Assembly: GCA_047611265.1 (NCBI GenBank) | Contig: JBLFWM010000002.1 | Span: 138,131 to 202,130, forward strand | Source of the DNA: GCA-2698665 sp047611265 | Lineage (GTDB): Bacteria > Pseudomonadota > Gammaproteobacteria > GCA-002705445 > GCA-002716945 | Reading direction: 5' to 3' | DNA: 64,000 bases | In this document: one piece after another, positions 35,629 through 44,473 of the stretch | Position numbering within the stretch: position 1 is the first letter of the stretch | How the letters are laid out: the number at the start of each line of letters is the position of its first letter | Position numbers and translations under genes: made by a program | The notes under the pieces: model-generated | Databases searched by the model: none | What the model saw: the letters and a program-made list of their open reading frames with translations, nothing else | Told to the model about the DNA's origin: nothing

Positions 35629-37418
35629 TATATAGAAAGACCTTTATTATTTTTTCGTTCATATATTAAGCTAACTAGAGCTCTTGTGCCAACAATTGAT
35701 GTAAACATAGAGGATAATATCCCAATTACCAATGTAATCGCAAAACCTTTAACTGCGCCAGTCCCTATTGTTAATAATGCAATAGCTGCAATCAAAGTTG
35801 TGATATTAGCGTCTGATATTGTTGAAAAGGCTTTCTGATAACCCGCGTATATACTTGCGTTTGGTGAGTTTCCATTCATAATTTCTTCTCTTATTCTCTC
35901 AAAAATTAAAACATTTGCGTCAACAGCCATTCCTACCGTTAAAACTATGCCAGCTATTCCAGATAAAGTTAATGTAGCTTGAAATATTGAAAGTACAGCT
36001 GTGATAATCACTATATTTGCAATAAGTGCAATATTCGCTATAAATCCAAATAACCTATAATAAATTAGCATGAATAATCCAACTAAAAATAAACCGAAAT
36101 ATATTGAGTTTTTACCAGCCAAGATATTTGACTCTCCTAAGCTTGGTCCTACGGTTCTCTCTTCAATAATTTCCATTGGCGCACTCAGAGCACCAGACCT
36201 CAAAAGAATTGCAAGATCAGTTGCCTCATTTATATCTAACCCAGTAATTTGAAAACTTTTACTAAACGCTTCTCTTATGACGGCAACGTTTATTACTTCT
36301 TTCTTATTTTTTTCAACAAATATGACAGCCATCCTGCTGCCAGTATTTTTAGATGTAGTTTCAAGCATTCGTGAGGCACCATAGTCACTGAGATTTACAA
36401 AAACTGCTGGAGTATTTGTTGATGAATCAAATCCGCTATTAGCACCTTTAATATCAGCTCCACCCACAATAACTTTACGTGAAAGTAAAATTGGCGATTC
36501 ATCGCGTTGTTTATATAAGACTGAAGAGTTTATAACAGGTGTTCCAGAAACTTTAGAAGCATACCAATCTTCCGGCGTTCCTTTAGTGAGTCTGAATTCC
36601 AACGTAGCAGTTGATCCAAGTATGCCTTTAGCTCTCGTAGAATCCTGAAGGCCAGGCAATTGAACAATAATCCTATCTTTTCCTTGTTTCTGAAGTATTG
36701 GCTGAGCTACACCCAACTCATCTACTCTGCTACGAAGGATTGTAAGATTTTTCGCTAAAGAACTAGCAATATCTCTACTAATTAAATCCTCGGATGGAAT
36801 AATTTCAAAACTTATATCTTTATCGCTAATCATTTTAGATATCACTACATCTGGCACTGCCTCATTTATTGTTTTAACAATTTCATCTACAGGCTTGTCT
36901 ATATCAAAATTAACAACTACTTTTTCTTCTGTCTTATAGAAAGAATTATATCTAAGTTTTTTTTCAATTAATATATCTTTTACATCATCCTCAATTTCTC
37001 TAAGTAAATTTGTTTTTATATTATCTTTATCAACCTGAAGTAAAAAATGTACACCACCCTTAAGGTCTAAACCCAGGAACATGGGATAAGCATTAATAGA
37101 TTTTAACCAATCAGGTAAGTTAATATAGTTTGTTAAAGTATAGTTGGTTTCTATATTTGAAAAGCTTATTTTATTGTAAGCATCGAGCTGTTTTTTTGAG
37201 CTACTAAATTTAAATATAAATTTATTATTTTCTTGAATTACGTTTTCTACTTTAATATTTGGGTCAATAATATTGATTACTTGATATATATCAATCTTAT
37301 TATTTTTATTTACCTCTAATGCAGGATATGAACTATAAAGATTTGGAAGTGAATATATTATAGATATTATTAATACCAGAACAACCAGGATATATTTCCA
37401 ACGTGGATATGATGACAT
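35628..37418 (-). CDS. secD: Protein translocase subunit SecD
   Basis: SecD carries the large periplasmic P1 domain and six membrane segments that assist SecYEG export. The 596-residue protein has G-L-D-L-K-G-G-V-H near residue 115, the A-M-A-V-D-A-N-V-L-I-F-E-R motif in the membrane domain and the R-S-G-A-L-x-A-P motif ahead of it. Length is close to the family's 615. It lies in queA-tgt-yajC-secD-secF. Confidence 0.96.
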   Translation of the reverse strand: MSSYPRWKYILVVLVLIISIIYSLPNLYSSYPALEVNKNNKIDIYQVINIIDPNIKVENVIQENNKFIFKFSSSKKQLDAYNKISFSNIETNYTLTNYINLPDWLKSINAYPMFLGLDLKGGVHFLLQVDKDNIKTNLLREIEDDVKDILIEKKLRYNSFYKTEEKVVVNFDIDKPVDEIVKTINEAVPDVVISKMISDKDISFEIIPSEDLISRDIASSLAKNLTILRSRVDELGVAQPILQKQGKDRIIVQLPGLQDSTRAKGILGSTATLEFRLTKGTPEDWYASKVSGTPVINSSVLYKQRDESPILLSRKVIVGGADIKGANSGFDSSTNTPAVFVNLSDYGASRMLETTSKNTGSRMAVIFVEKNKKEVINVAVIREAFSKSFQITGLDINEATDLAILLRSGALSAPMEIIEERTVGPSLGESNILAGKNSIYFGLFLVGLFMLIYYRLFGFIANIALIANIVIITAVLSIFQATLTLSGIAGIVLTVGMAVDANVLIFERIREEIMNGNSPNASIYAGYQKAFSTISDANITTLIAAIALLTIGTGAVKGFAITLVIGILSSMFTSIVGTRALVSLIYERKNNKGLSI

Positions 37419-37419
37419 A

Positions 37420-37743
37420 TTACTTTATAGACTCCAGAGAATTTCTAGGTAATATTTTACTAACAGAAGACTTTTGAAGTTTAATCACAACATCACTCGA
37501 AATTTTTAATTGTATATAAGATTCTCCAATCTTTAACACTATGCCCAATATTCCACCAATTGTAGAAACTTCATCTCCTACCTTTAATTCCTCTAGCATT
37601 AACTTATGTTCTTTTAATTTTTTTGACTGTGGTCTTATCAAAATAAAATACATCAAGACTAGAATAAAAATAGGTAAAAGAAATCCTAGTGCTGATGGCT
37701 CTTGTGTATCTGATGCTGCATACGCTATATTTATAAAATCCAT
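37420..37743 (-). CDS. yajC: Preprotein translocase accessory subunit YajC
   Basis: YajC is a single-span inner-membrane protein that associates with SecDF. I use the ATG at 37743 (MDFINIAYA), with GAGG five bases upstream; the frame stays open back into tgt, but the added residues do not fit. The 107-residue protein has a transmembrane helix (about 19-39) ending F-I-L-I-R-P-Q, the family hallmark, then a soluble domain with V-G-D-E-V-x-T-I-G-G. Confidence 0.94.
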   Translation of the reverse strand: MDFINIAYAASDTQEPSALGFLLPIFILVLMYFILIRPQSKKLKEHKLMLEELKVGDEVSTIGGILGIVLKIGESYIQLKISSDVVIKLQKSSVSKILPRNSLESIK

Positions 37744-37750
37744 ATTAACC

Positions 37751-38851
37751 TCATTTGCATAAATAGTTTTGTTCAATATTCTCTATAAGAGAATCCAGTG
37801 TATTTTCTTCTATAGACAATCTAATTTTTTTCATAAATTCCTGATAAAAGTATACATTATGAATCGACATAAGTCTTCCAGCCAATATATCATTGCACCT
37901 ATCTAAATGTCTAATATATGCTCTAGAATAATTTGAGCAAGTAAAACATGCACAGTCTTTGTCGATAGGATTGAAGTCAGATTCATGTTTTTTATTTCTA
38001 ATATTTAAATTCCCAAAATTAGTAAATAATTGTCCATTTCTTGCATTTCTAGTAGGAATCACACAGTCAAACATATCTATGCCTTCTTTCACAGCATAAA
38101 TTATATCAATAGGTTTTCCTACGCCCATTAAATATCTTGGCTTATCCTCAGGTAATTTACATCCCATATGCTCAACAACATTATTTCTCATATCAGAAGG
38201 TTCACCAACAGATAATCCTCCTAAAGCATAACCATCAAAATTATGTTTAGTCAGCTCTTTTAATGAAATTTCTCTTAAATCATTATGCATACCACCTTGA
38301 ACTATTCCAAAAAGAGGCATTCCACTAGTATTCGCATTTTTAGAGAGCTCAGCCCAATGAAGAGATAATTCCATAGATTTCCTAACTTCATCTTTTGATG
38401 CAGGATAAGGAGTACATTCATCGAAAATCATCATGATATCACTTCCTAAATTAATCTGCGTCTCAATAGATTTTTCAGGAGACATAAACATTTTGTCCCC
38501 ATTTAATGGTGATTTAAATTCTACTCCATTTCTTGAAACTTTGGCTTGATCAGACAAGCTAAAAACCTGGTATCCGCCTGAATCAGTTAATATTGGCTTA
38601 GACCAATTCATGAATTTATGGAGACCGCCGGCTTTTTTAATAATTTTATGCTCAGGTCTCAGCATAAGATGGTATGCATTACATAAAATTATTTGTGCTT
38701 CACATTTCAAGAGATCACTATTGGTTAAAGATTTTACAGATCCATAAGTTCCCACAGTCATGAATGCTGGAGTTTCGACAGTGCCATGTTTAAGTTCAAG
38801 TATTCCAGACCTTGCTTTCCCAGCTTTATTTTTTAGAGTAAATTTAATCAT
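37751..38851 (-). CDS. tgt: Queuine tRNA-ribosyltransferase Tgt
   Basis: Tgt swaps the wobble guanine of His, Asn, Asp and Tyr tRNAs for preQ1. The 366-residue TIM-barrel enzyme has L-T-D-S-G-G-Y-Q-V-F near residue 90 with the first catalytic Asp, the nucleophile region G-V-G-K-P-I-D-I-I-Y and D-C-V-I-P-T-R, and the zinc site C-A-C-F-T-C with a downstream His. It overlaps queA by four bases, the usual queA-tgt-yajC-secDF order. Confidence 0.97.
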   Translation of the reverse strand: MIKFTLKNKAGKARSGILELKHGTVETPAFMTVGTYGSVKSLTNSDLLKCEAQIILCNAYHLMLRPEHKIIKKAGGLHKFMNWSKPILTDSGGYQVFSLSDQAKVSRNGVEFKSPLNGDKMFMSPEKSIETQINLGSDIMMIFDECTPYPASKDEVRKSMELSLHWAELSKNANTSGMPLFGIVQGGMHNDLREISLKELTKHNFDGYALGGLSVGEPSDMRNNVVEHMGCKLPEDKPRYLMGVGKPIDIIYAVKEGIDMFDCVIPTRNARNGQLFTNFGNLNIRNKKHESDFNPIDKDCACFTCSNYSRAYIRHLDRCNDILAGRLMSIHNVYFYQEFMKKIRLSIEENTLDSLIENIEQNYLCK

Positions 38852-39879
38852 ATATTTTCTAAAAACATGCTATCACCGTAACTATAAAATCTATACTTAT
38901 TTTTAACAGCATAATTATATGCATCCATAATATTCTTTTTACCTCCGAAAGCACAAACAAGTAAAAGTAACGAAGATTTAGGAAGATGAAAATTGGTAAT
39001 CAAGCAATTGATTGCCTTGAATTCATAGCCAGGATAAATAAATATATCTGCAGGACCTTCATAAGATTCTTTAATATTGTTTGTATAACAAAACTCAAGT
39101 GATCTTGCCACGGTAGTGCCCACTGATATTATTCTCGATCTATTTTTCCTAGCAATGTCTATAGCAGAAAATACCTCTTGATCTATTTTTATATACTCTT
39201 CCCCAAGATCATGATGTAAGAAATCTTCTACAATTATGGGTTTAAAGGTATTATAGCTAATATGTAAAGTTAGGTATTTGATTATTATGCCAGCATCTAA
39301 AATTTTATTAATCATATCTTGTGTAAAATGCAATCCTGCTGTTGGCGCAGCCACAGAACCATCGTGTTCAGCATATACTGTCTGATACTTTTCTTTATCG
39401 CTATCAACGGGAAATCTTTTTATATATTTTGGTAGTGGTACCTCGCCATATTTCTCAAAAATATTAAAAACATTATCTTTTGATAGTTTTAAAAGTGTAA
39501 GGTAATTTCTATTAATATCGAGTACTTTAAAAATTTTTTCATCATCTAAAATTAGATATGAATTAATCATAGGTTTTCTAGATGAAAAAAATATAACTTC
39601 AATAGAATCTTGGTTTATCTTTCTATTAAATAAAATTTCAATTCTACCCCCACTATCTTTATTTAAATTTATTCTTGCGGGTATGACCCGTGTATTATTC
39701 ATAATCAACAGATCCCCTGCCTTTAAAATATCCAATAATTTTGAAAATTTTTGATCTGAATAACTAGATTCCTTTAAACTATAATATAATAACTTAGAGT
39801 CTGACCTGTGGTCTAAAGGGCTAGCAGCTATTGAATCAATAGGAAGCTGATAGTCATATGAAGATATTAGAGTTGTCAT
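38848..39879 (-). CDS. queA: tRNA preQ1-34 S-adenosylmethionine ribosyltransferase-isomerase
   Basis: QueA attaches the SAM-derived cyclopentene epoxide ring to preQ1 in tRNA. The 343-residue protein has the family patterns Y-x-L-P-x-x-x-I-A near the start, M-N-N-T-R-V-I-P-A-R, A-A-P-T-A-G-L-H-F-T and the end Y-R-F-Y-S-Y-G-D-S-M-F. With queF and tgt it shows that this cell makes epoxyqueuosine; QueG/QueH and the preQ0 genes are not in the window. Confidence 0.96.
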   Translation of the reverse strand: MTTLISSYDYQLPIDSIAASPLDHRSDSKLLYYSLKESSYSDQKFSKLLDILKAGDLLIMNNTRVIPARINLNKDSGGRIEILFNRKINQDSIEVIFFSSRKPMINSYLILDDEKIFKVLDINRNYLTLLKLSKDNVFNIFEKYGEVPLPKYIKRFPVDSDKEKYQTVYAEHDGSVAAPTAGLHFTQDMINKILDAGIIIKYLTLHISYNTFKPIIVEDFLHHDLGEEYIKIDQEVFSAIDIARKNRSRIISVGTTVARSLEFCYTNNIKESYEGPADIFIYPGYEFKAINCLITNFHLPKSSLLLLVCAFGGKKNIMDAYNYAVKNKYRFYSYGDSMFLENI

Positions 39880-39980
39880 AATACTGCAAAATAATACTTC
39901 TAATGCGCCTTATGTCAATAAAATTATATATTAGTATATTCTAATATTGATTTATAACCGCATATTTGCTTTAATTAGCT

Positions 39981-40424
39981 ATGAGTTTAATAAATAACTT
40001 CCCGCATGATGGAATAGTAACAATTAACAGAGTAATACTTAAAGATGAGTATACTCTAGATGATCTTCAGGAGAGAGTCGCTGTAATGTGTGAAAATGTC
40101 AAAACATATCATTCAGATACAGGCTTTATCGGAGGCATGGTTGTTCTAAATAGTGGGCAAATATCCAATGAAGGCTCAAGTATTGGAAAAGCATTGGCTT
40201 CTGATCTCAAGGATCGTGAGGCGCTAATCATAACATTCTGGAAATCTTATGATGATCATGAGAATTCTCATAAAAGTAAGACTTTTCAACCTTTATTCCA
40301 GAAAGTAATTGATGTCTGCGACAATGGTAATGAAGAAATTGTGTATAGCATGCTCTGGCAAGGCGCGGCTTATACTCCAGAAATGGCTAAATTAGCAAAA
40401 TCAGCTAAAAAAGAAAATAAATAA
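39981..40424 (+). CDS. Unknown protein, possibly antibiotic-monooxygenase-like (ABM) fold
   Basis: I do not recognise this 147-residue soluble protein. It has a glycine-rich start to one strand (T-G-F-I-G-G-M-V-V-L), then A-L-I-I-T-F-W-K-S-Y-D-D-H-E-N-S-H followed by a helix F-Q-P-L-F-Q-K-V. That W-x-S-x-x-x-x-x-x-H pattern is the sort of beta-helix transition seen in ABM/dimeric alpha-beta barrels, a tentative fold guess. The end is lysine-rich. The start has no strong ribosome site. Its stop codon abuts that of the convergent small membrane gene with no base between. Confidence 0.7.
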   Translation: MSLINNFPHDGIVTINRVILKDEYTLDDLQERVAVMCENVKTYHSDTGFIGGMVVLNSGQISNEGSSIGKALASDLKDREALIITFWKSYDDHENSHKSKTFQPLFQKVIDVCDNGNEEIVYSMLWQGAAYTPEMAKLAKSAKKENK

Positions 40425-40625
40425 TTAAACTATTGGCGGGTTCTTTTTATTCGTCCTTTTATGTCTTCCACCAATTAACTTATGTTTTTTAAGTTTTTCC
40501 TCAATATTTTCTAGCGTAGTGTCTTTAAGCGCAATTTCTTTCGCCAGCTTTATTTGTTTATAAGAATATATCCCAACAAAAACCAATACAATAATAAAAA
40601 TGGAGTAAATCAGTGTAGTGTCCAT
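40425..40625 (-). CDS. Small single-span membrane protein, unknown
   Basis: A 66-residue protein with an N-terminal hydrophobic helix (about 4-22, I-Y-S-I-F-I-I-V-L-V-F-V-G-I-Y) followed by a Lys/Glu-rich, probably cytoplasmic helix and a basic tail ending R-H-K-R-T-N-K-K-N-P-P. No family recognised. It lies 75 bases downstream of the tRNA-Leu on the same strand and may be carried on its read-through transcript. The tight junction with the converging gene supports it as a real gene. Confidence 0.6.
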   Translation of the reverse strand: MDTTLIYSIFIIVLVFVGIYSYKQIKLAKEIALKDTTLENIEEKLKKHKLIGGRHKRTNKKNPPIV

Positions 40626-40700
40626 ATAAAGATACTATCATGATTTTATATAGATATTTATCGATAGGTAAAATATTTTAAACTGCAAAAGATGACCTTC

Positions 40701-40781
40701 TACTCGAGGTGGGATTCGAACCCACATGTCTTGCGACAGAGGATTTTGAATCCTCCGTGTATACCATTCCACCACTCGAGC
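40701..40781 (-). tRNA. tRNA-Leu (anticodon CAA)
   Basis: A complete class II cloverleaf on the minus strand: acceptor GCTCGAG with CTCGAGT (six Watson-Crick pairs plus a G1-U72 wobble), D arm with the leucine-type G-G-T-G-G-A-A-T-G-G, anticodon stem GGAGG-like pairing with loop TTCAAAA (anticodon CAA, reading UUG), a long variable arm TGTC-GCAA-GACA and T arm GTGGG-TTCGAAT-CCCAC. Discriminator base A73. The 3' CCA is not encoded (GAA follows). Confidence 0.97.
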
Positions 40782-40790
40782 AGAATAATT

Positions 40791-40796
40791 ATTATA
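40791..40796 (-). promoter_or_regulatory. Likely -10 box for tRNA-Leu
   Basis: TATAAT on the minus strand lies 10 bases ahead of the mature tRNA 5' end, the right distance for a start close to the gene. A weak -35 candidate (TTATCA) lies about 19 bp upstream. Confidence 0.4.
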
Positions 40797-40864
40797 TATT
40801 ATGAAAGAGCACTTGTGATAATATTTCTTAATCAACTTTTTCTTATGATACCTTTACCCACTCT

Positions 40865-40893
40865 TTCTCAATAAGTTTTTCTAATTTTATAAT
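40865..40893 (+). promoter_or_regulatory. Likely promoter of the PfkB kinase gene
   Basis: TTCTCA (40865-40870), a 17-bp spacer and a perfect TATAAT (40888-40893) make a good sigma-70 promoter facing the kinase gene. Transcription would start near 40900 and leave a leader of about 95 bases. Confidence 0.55.
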
Positions 40894-40908
40894 ATTAGGA
40901 AGGATTTT

Positions 40909-40944
40909 ATGATATCCTGGATGTCAATAAATATAGGGCTATAG
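40909..40944 (+). other. Possible 11-codon leader ORF upstream of the PfkB kinase
   Basis: An ATG preceded by AGGAAGG (five-base spacing) opens a frame M-I-S-W-M-S-I-N-I-G-L and stops at 40944, 50 bases before the kinase gene. The ribosome site and start codon lie in a small inverted repeat AGGAT...ATCCT (40901-40918). It could be a translated leader or chance; the ribosome site is better than that of most genes here. Confidence 0.35.
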
Positions 40945-40994
40945 AGTCATTAAAGAATTTAATATATAACTAATTATTACAAGGAATAGAGAGT

Positions 40995-41996
40995 ATGAGC
41001 AAATATAAACTATATGGTGTTGGAAATGCATTACTAGATTATGAATATAAAATTAATGACCAAATTCTCGAAGATCTTAAGCTTGAGAAAGGATGTATGC
41101 TGTTAAATGAATATGAGCAACACTTTGAACTTCATGAAAAATTAAAAGCAACGAGGCCTCCAGAAAAGATTGTACCAGGCGGATCAGTAGCAAATTCTGT
41201 ATATGCAATGGCTCAATTTTCTGACAATGTTTGTTTCTCAGGAAAAGTTTCAGATGATGAATCTGGCAAAAATTTTATTAATTGTTTGAATGAGTCAGGT
41301 GTTGACGCGCATGTTACCAAAATTAATGATCAAAGAAGTGGTGAGTGCTTAGTTCTAATCACACCTGACAATGAAAGAACAATGAATACTTTTTTAGGCT
41401 CATCAAGTTTATTAAGTGAAAATGATATAAGTAAAGAATCAATTAAAGATTCTGATTATTTATTGATAGAAGGCTATTTAGTAACATCAGATACAACTCT
41501 AAATGTAGGAATAGCTGCGATAAATATTGCTCATGAAAATAATACAAAAACAGTAATAACTTTATCAGATCCAAATATTGTTTCGTATTTCAGAGATAAT
41601 ATGATGAAATTATTTGATAAGAAGTCATACATAATTTTTTGTAATGAGCAAGAAGCTCTTAATTTTTCACAAGCTAATAACTTAAAGGATGCAGAAAAAT
41701 TTCTTAAAGAACTAACGGATATGTATATCATTACACTTGGGTCTAAAGGAGCAATATGTTTTGATGGGATTAATGATCATAAAATTACTGGTCATCAAGT
41801 TGAGTCTAAAGATTTTACTGGTGCAGGAGATATGTTCCTTGGTGCTTTCATGCATAAATACACAGATACTAATATTCTTGAATCTATGAAATTTGCAAAT
41901 TATTGTGCATCAAAGATTATACAGATATATGGGGCTAAGTTTAATGATTCAAACGATTACCAAGAATTACAAACAAAGTTTAAATCATTAACTTGA
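40995..41996 (+). CDS. PfkB family sugar/nucleoside kinase, adenosine-kinase-like
   Basis: A 333-residue ribokinase-fold kinase. It has the N-terminal P-G-G-S-V-A-N-S-V-Y (near residue 57), G-K-V-S-D-D-E-S-G, and the C-terminal signature D-F-T-G-A-G-D-M-F-L-G-A-F with the catalytic aspartate and anion hole. The N-terminus G-V-G-N-A-L-L-D-Y-E resembles adenosine kinases of marine and other Proteobacteria; substrate (adenosine, inosine or a sugar) is not proven. It has its own promoter and leader, and its last 17 bases overlap the end of the convergent pyrF. Confidence 0.88.
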   Translation: MSKYKLYGVGNALLDYEYKINDQILEDLKLEKGCMLLNEYEQHFELHEKLKATRPPEKIVPGGSVANSVYAMAQFSDNVCFSGKVSDDESGKNFINCLNESGVDAHVTKINDQRSGECLVLITPDNERTMNTFLGSSSLLSENDISKESIKDSDYLLIEGYLVTSDTTLNVGIAAINIAHENNTKTVITLSDPNIVSYFRDNMMKLFDKKSYIIFCNEQEALNFSQANNLKDAEKFLKELTDMYIITLGSKGAICFDGINDHKITGHQVESKDFTGAGDMFLGAFMHKYTDTNILESMKFANYCASKIIQIYGAKFNDSNDYQELQTKFKSLT

Positions 41997-42669
41997 TTTG
42001 TTCCACAATGCTCATCGGATCCTTGGCTTCCGTAATAGGACGACCTATAACAAGATAAGAACTGCCAAGTTCCAAAGCTGTGCTTGGTGTATATATTTTT
42101 GAATGATCATTTGAGGCGTCACTCAATCTTATTCCCGGTGTTATGAATTCTAAGTTATTTTTGGATGTATTTATAGAGCTTATGTCTCCAGGAGAACATA
42201 CGACTCCGTCTATTTTTGCATCGCTAGCTATTATGGATAAGCTCTTCACTATGTCTTCACGAGTATTCATACCAAGGTGAGCCATGCCCTCTTGATTATG
42301 ACTAGTTAACAGGGTAACCCCAATTATTTTAGATTTTTTATTAACCATATCCCTGGCTTCTTTGGCTGCAAGCACCATGTCTTTCCCACCCAAGAGATGA
42401 ATATTCAACATCCATACGCCTAGCTTATAAGCTTCTGAGCAGGCTTTATAAACTGTAATCGGTATATCATGGAATTTTAAATCTAAAAATATTTCAAAAT
42501 TCATCTTTTGAAGTTCATCGACTATAGTCGGACCATATTTGGTAAAAAGTTGTTTACCAATTTTTAATCTACAATATGACGGGTCTAATTTTTTTGATAA
42601 CTCTAGAGCTTGCTTTTTATTATCATAATCTAAAGCAACAATTATTTTATTATCACAACTACTACTCAC
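41980..42669 (-). CDS. pyrF: Orotidine 5'-phosphate decarboxylase
   Basis: PyrF makes UMP from OMP. I start it at GTG 42669, since GGAGG lies five bases upstream; the ATG at 42681 overlaps that site. The 229-residue enzyme has the catalytic F-L-D-L-K-F-H-D-I-P (Lys/Asp tetrad) near 60-70 and the phosphate-binding L-V-I-G-R-P-I end. It overlaps lapB by eight bases, the usual lapB-pyrF order. Confidence 0.95.
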   Translation of the reverse strand: MSSSCDNKIIVALDYDNKKQALELSKKLDPSYCRLKIGKQLFTKYGPTIVDELQKMNFEIFLDLKFHDIPITVYKACSEAYKLGVWMLNIHLLGGKDMVLAAKEARDMVNKKSKIIGVTLLTSHNQEGMAHLGMNTREDIVKSLSIIASDAKIDGVVCSPGDISSINTSKNNLEFITPGIRLSDASNDHSKIYTPSTALELGSSYLVIGRPITEAKDPMSIVEQIKLMI

Positions 42670-43834
42670 TGTTTCCTCCATCTTCTATGATATCAACTGC
42701 TGATTTCGGAGCTATAGTCTCCCAGGTATTACAGCTAGGGCACATCCAGTTTAACTCATTAGACTTATATCCACAATTATTACAAATAAAGTAATAACGT
42801 GAAGAAAAAATATTTTTATAAGAGTTAACCAGTTCATGTACCACACTATCAATGTTAGTCTGATCCTCCGTCGAAGCTAAAGTATGCGTTATAACAAAAT
42901 TATTAACTAAATCTCCTCTATCAAAAGAATTAATATAACGCATGGCAGTTTCCTTATCTTTTTCATAAAGAATGAAAATATATATATCCGGTATAAATGA
43001 TATATCTTTAGTTTGAGAGATAGCAATTAATGTTTTTAAAATTATTGCACTATTACGTAGTTCTTTTGCTAAAGAAATTATTTTACTAACAATATATTTG
43101 CCAAAATTTTTATTTTGAAGAATTATAGAATAATAATACTGCACTGATATTCTAATATCATTTCTTGAATAATATTTAGCTAATTGATAATTTGCTCGTA
43201 TGCATACAGGATTAGTTTTTAATGCTTTCTTTGATATAGCAATTGCCTTTTCAATTTGGTTTTGCTTATTATATATATCAGATATTTCACAATAATATTG
43301 CGCAAGGAGTGGTAATGTCTTCTGATTATTGATGAGAATACCATTCATTGACTTTACTAACTCTATTGCCCTTTCCCAATCCTTTGTAATTTCATATATT
43401 TTGAGTAAATGTTCTAAACATGATTGCTTATAACTTTTAATTTCAGATAGATTTTTAAATATCTTCTCAGAACGATCATAAAGCCCAGAGGAATGAAAAT
43501 CTTTAGCTAATTCATATAGAGCTTGATTTTTAAGTTCTATTTCTAGGGTAGGTCTTGAAAGAAGATTTTGATGAATTAAGATTGCCTTATCAAACTCTCC
43601 TCTTTTTCTATATAATCCGCCCAAAGCTAAATGAGTCTCAATAGTAGAGCTATCTACATCCATTAATGCTGCAAATATTTTAAAAGCTTTATCTTCTTCA
43701 TTATTTAATAAAAAATTTAAGCCTCTATAGTATTCAGCGTTGAAAATATTTTTTGTAGTTTTGGCTTTAGGTTTATAATAAAAATATGCTGATGATAATA
43801 TAATCACCGTTATAATAATTAAGGCATAAATCAT
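42662..43834 (-). CDS. lapB: LPS assembly protein LapB (YciM)
   Basis: LapB adjusts lipopolysaccharide output by steering FtsH to LpxC. The 390-residue protein has an N-terminal membrane helix (3-20), a run of tetratricopeptide helices, and a rubredoxin-like zinc knuckle at the C-terminus (I-C-N-N-C-G, then M-C-P-S-C-N-T-W) that is diagnostic. FtsH's other modulators HflK/C are also in the window. It overlaps lapA by four bases. Confidence 0.95.
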   Translation of the reverse strand: MIYALIIITVIILSSAYFYYKPKAKTTKNIFNAEYYRGLNFLLNNEEDKAFKIFAALMDVDSSTIETHLALGGLYRKRGEFDKAILIHQNLLSRPTLEIELKNQALYELAKDFHSSGLYDRSEKIFKNLSEIKSYKQSCLEHLLKIYEITKDWERAIELVKSMNGILINNQKTLPLLAQYYCEISDIYNKQNQIEKAIAISKKALKTNPVCIRANYQLAKYYSRNDIRISVQYYYSIILQNKNFGKYIVSKIISLAKELRNSAIILKTLIAISQTKDISFIPDIYIFILYEKDKETAMRYINSFDRGDLVNNFVITHTLASTEDQTNIDSVVHELVNSYKNIFSSRYYFICNNCGYKSNELNWMCPSCNTWETIAPKSAVDIIEDGGNSE

Positions 43835-44127
43835 TCGTGATCATCTCTGAGAGGATTTTTTCTAAGACTATCAATCTCGTCTTCTTTTGTTTTTAATATT
43901 TTTCTTAAATTCATACCTTCATGCTTATGACTGATATATGCTGACAGGAAAAATAGTAAAGCTAAAAAAGACCCTACTAAAAAACTTATAAATAAAAAAA
44001 GTGGTAAAGGGGCAGAATATTTTTGGAAATACAGGTCTATTTCCATAGATAGAGGATTAAGCATGGATATTATTATAGACAGCGCTAATAATGATAATGT
44101 GACTAAAAATATTAAAACTCTAAACAT
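43831..44127 (-). CDS. lapA: LapA (YciS) membrane protein
   Basis: LapA is a small inner-membrane partner of LapB. The 98-residue protein has two transmembrane helices (about 3-22 and 41-64) with N-P-L-S-M-E-I-D-L between them, and a C-terminal helix with a charged tail, as in DUF1049 proteins. ihfB-lapA-lapB-pyrF is a conserved order. Confidence 0.9.
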   Translation of the reverse strand: MFRVLIFLVTLSLLALSIIISMLNPLSMEIDLYFQKYSAPLPLFLFISFLVGSFLALLFFLSAYISHKHEGMNLRKILKTKEDEIDSLRKNPLRDDHE

Positions 44128-44180
44128 GGTTATATATTATATTATTCTATTAGGCTGACTAATTGAAGATAAATTAAGTT

Positions 44181-44471
44181 TTAATTCTTATTATTTACTC
44201 TGGACTTGAGTTCTTTGCTGGGTTTAAAATGGACACTATTTCTTTTTTCTAAAGCTACTAATTCTCCGGTTTTAGGATTCCTGGCAGTTCTAGAATTATG
44301 GTTATGCAAAGAGAATGTACCAAAACCTCTAACCTCAATCCTCTCGCCAGAATACAAGGATTTCGATATATGCTCTAATATTTTTTTAACAGAATAGTCA
44401 ATATCAGACGTAGTAAACGATTTGAATTTATTTGAGAGCTGAGATATTAATTCTGATCTATTTAAAATCAT
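44181..44471 (-). CDS. ihfB: Integration host factor beta subunit
   Basis: IHF bends DNA sharply at specific sites. The 96-residue subunit has the HU/IHF fold: M-I-L-N-R-S-E-L-I at the start, I-E-V-R-G-F-G-T-F-S-L-H in the middle, and the DNA-inserting arm R-N-P-K-T-G-E-L-V with the conserved proline. Its position after rpsA identifies the beta subunit. The ORF starts two bases after rpsA ends. Confidence 0.95.
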   Translation of the reverse strand: MILNRSELISQLSNKFKSFTTSDIDYSVKKILEHISKSLYSGERIEVRGFGTFSLHNHNSRTARNPKTGELVALEKRNSVHFKPSKELKSRVNNKN

Positions 44472-44473
44472 AA

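Noticed and set aside
40638..40835. 65-codon minus-strand frame over the tRNA-Leu
   Set aside because: The tRNA cloverleaf is complete and explains the sequence.
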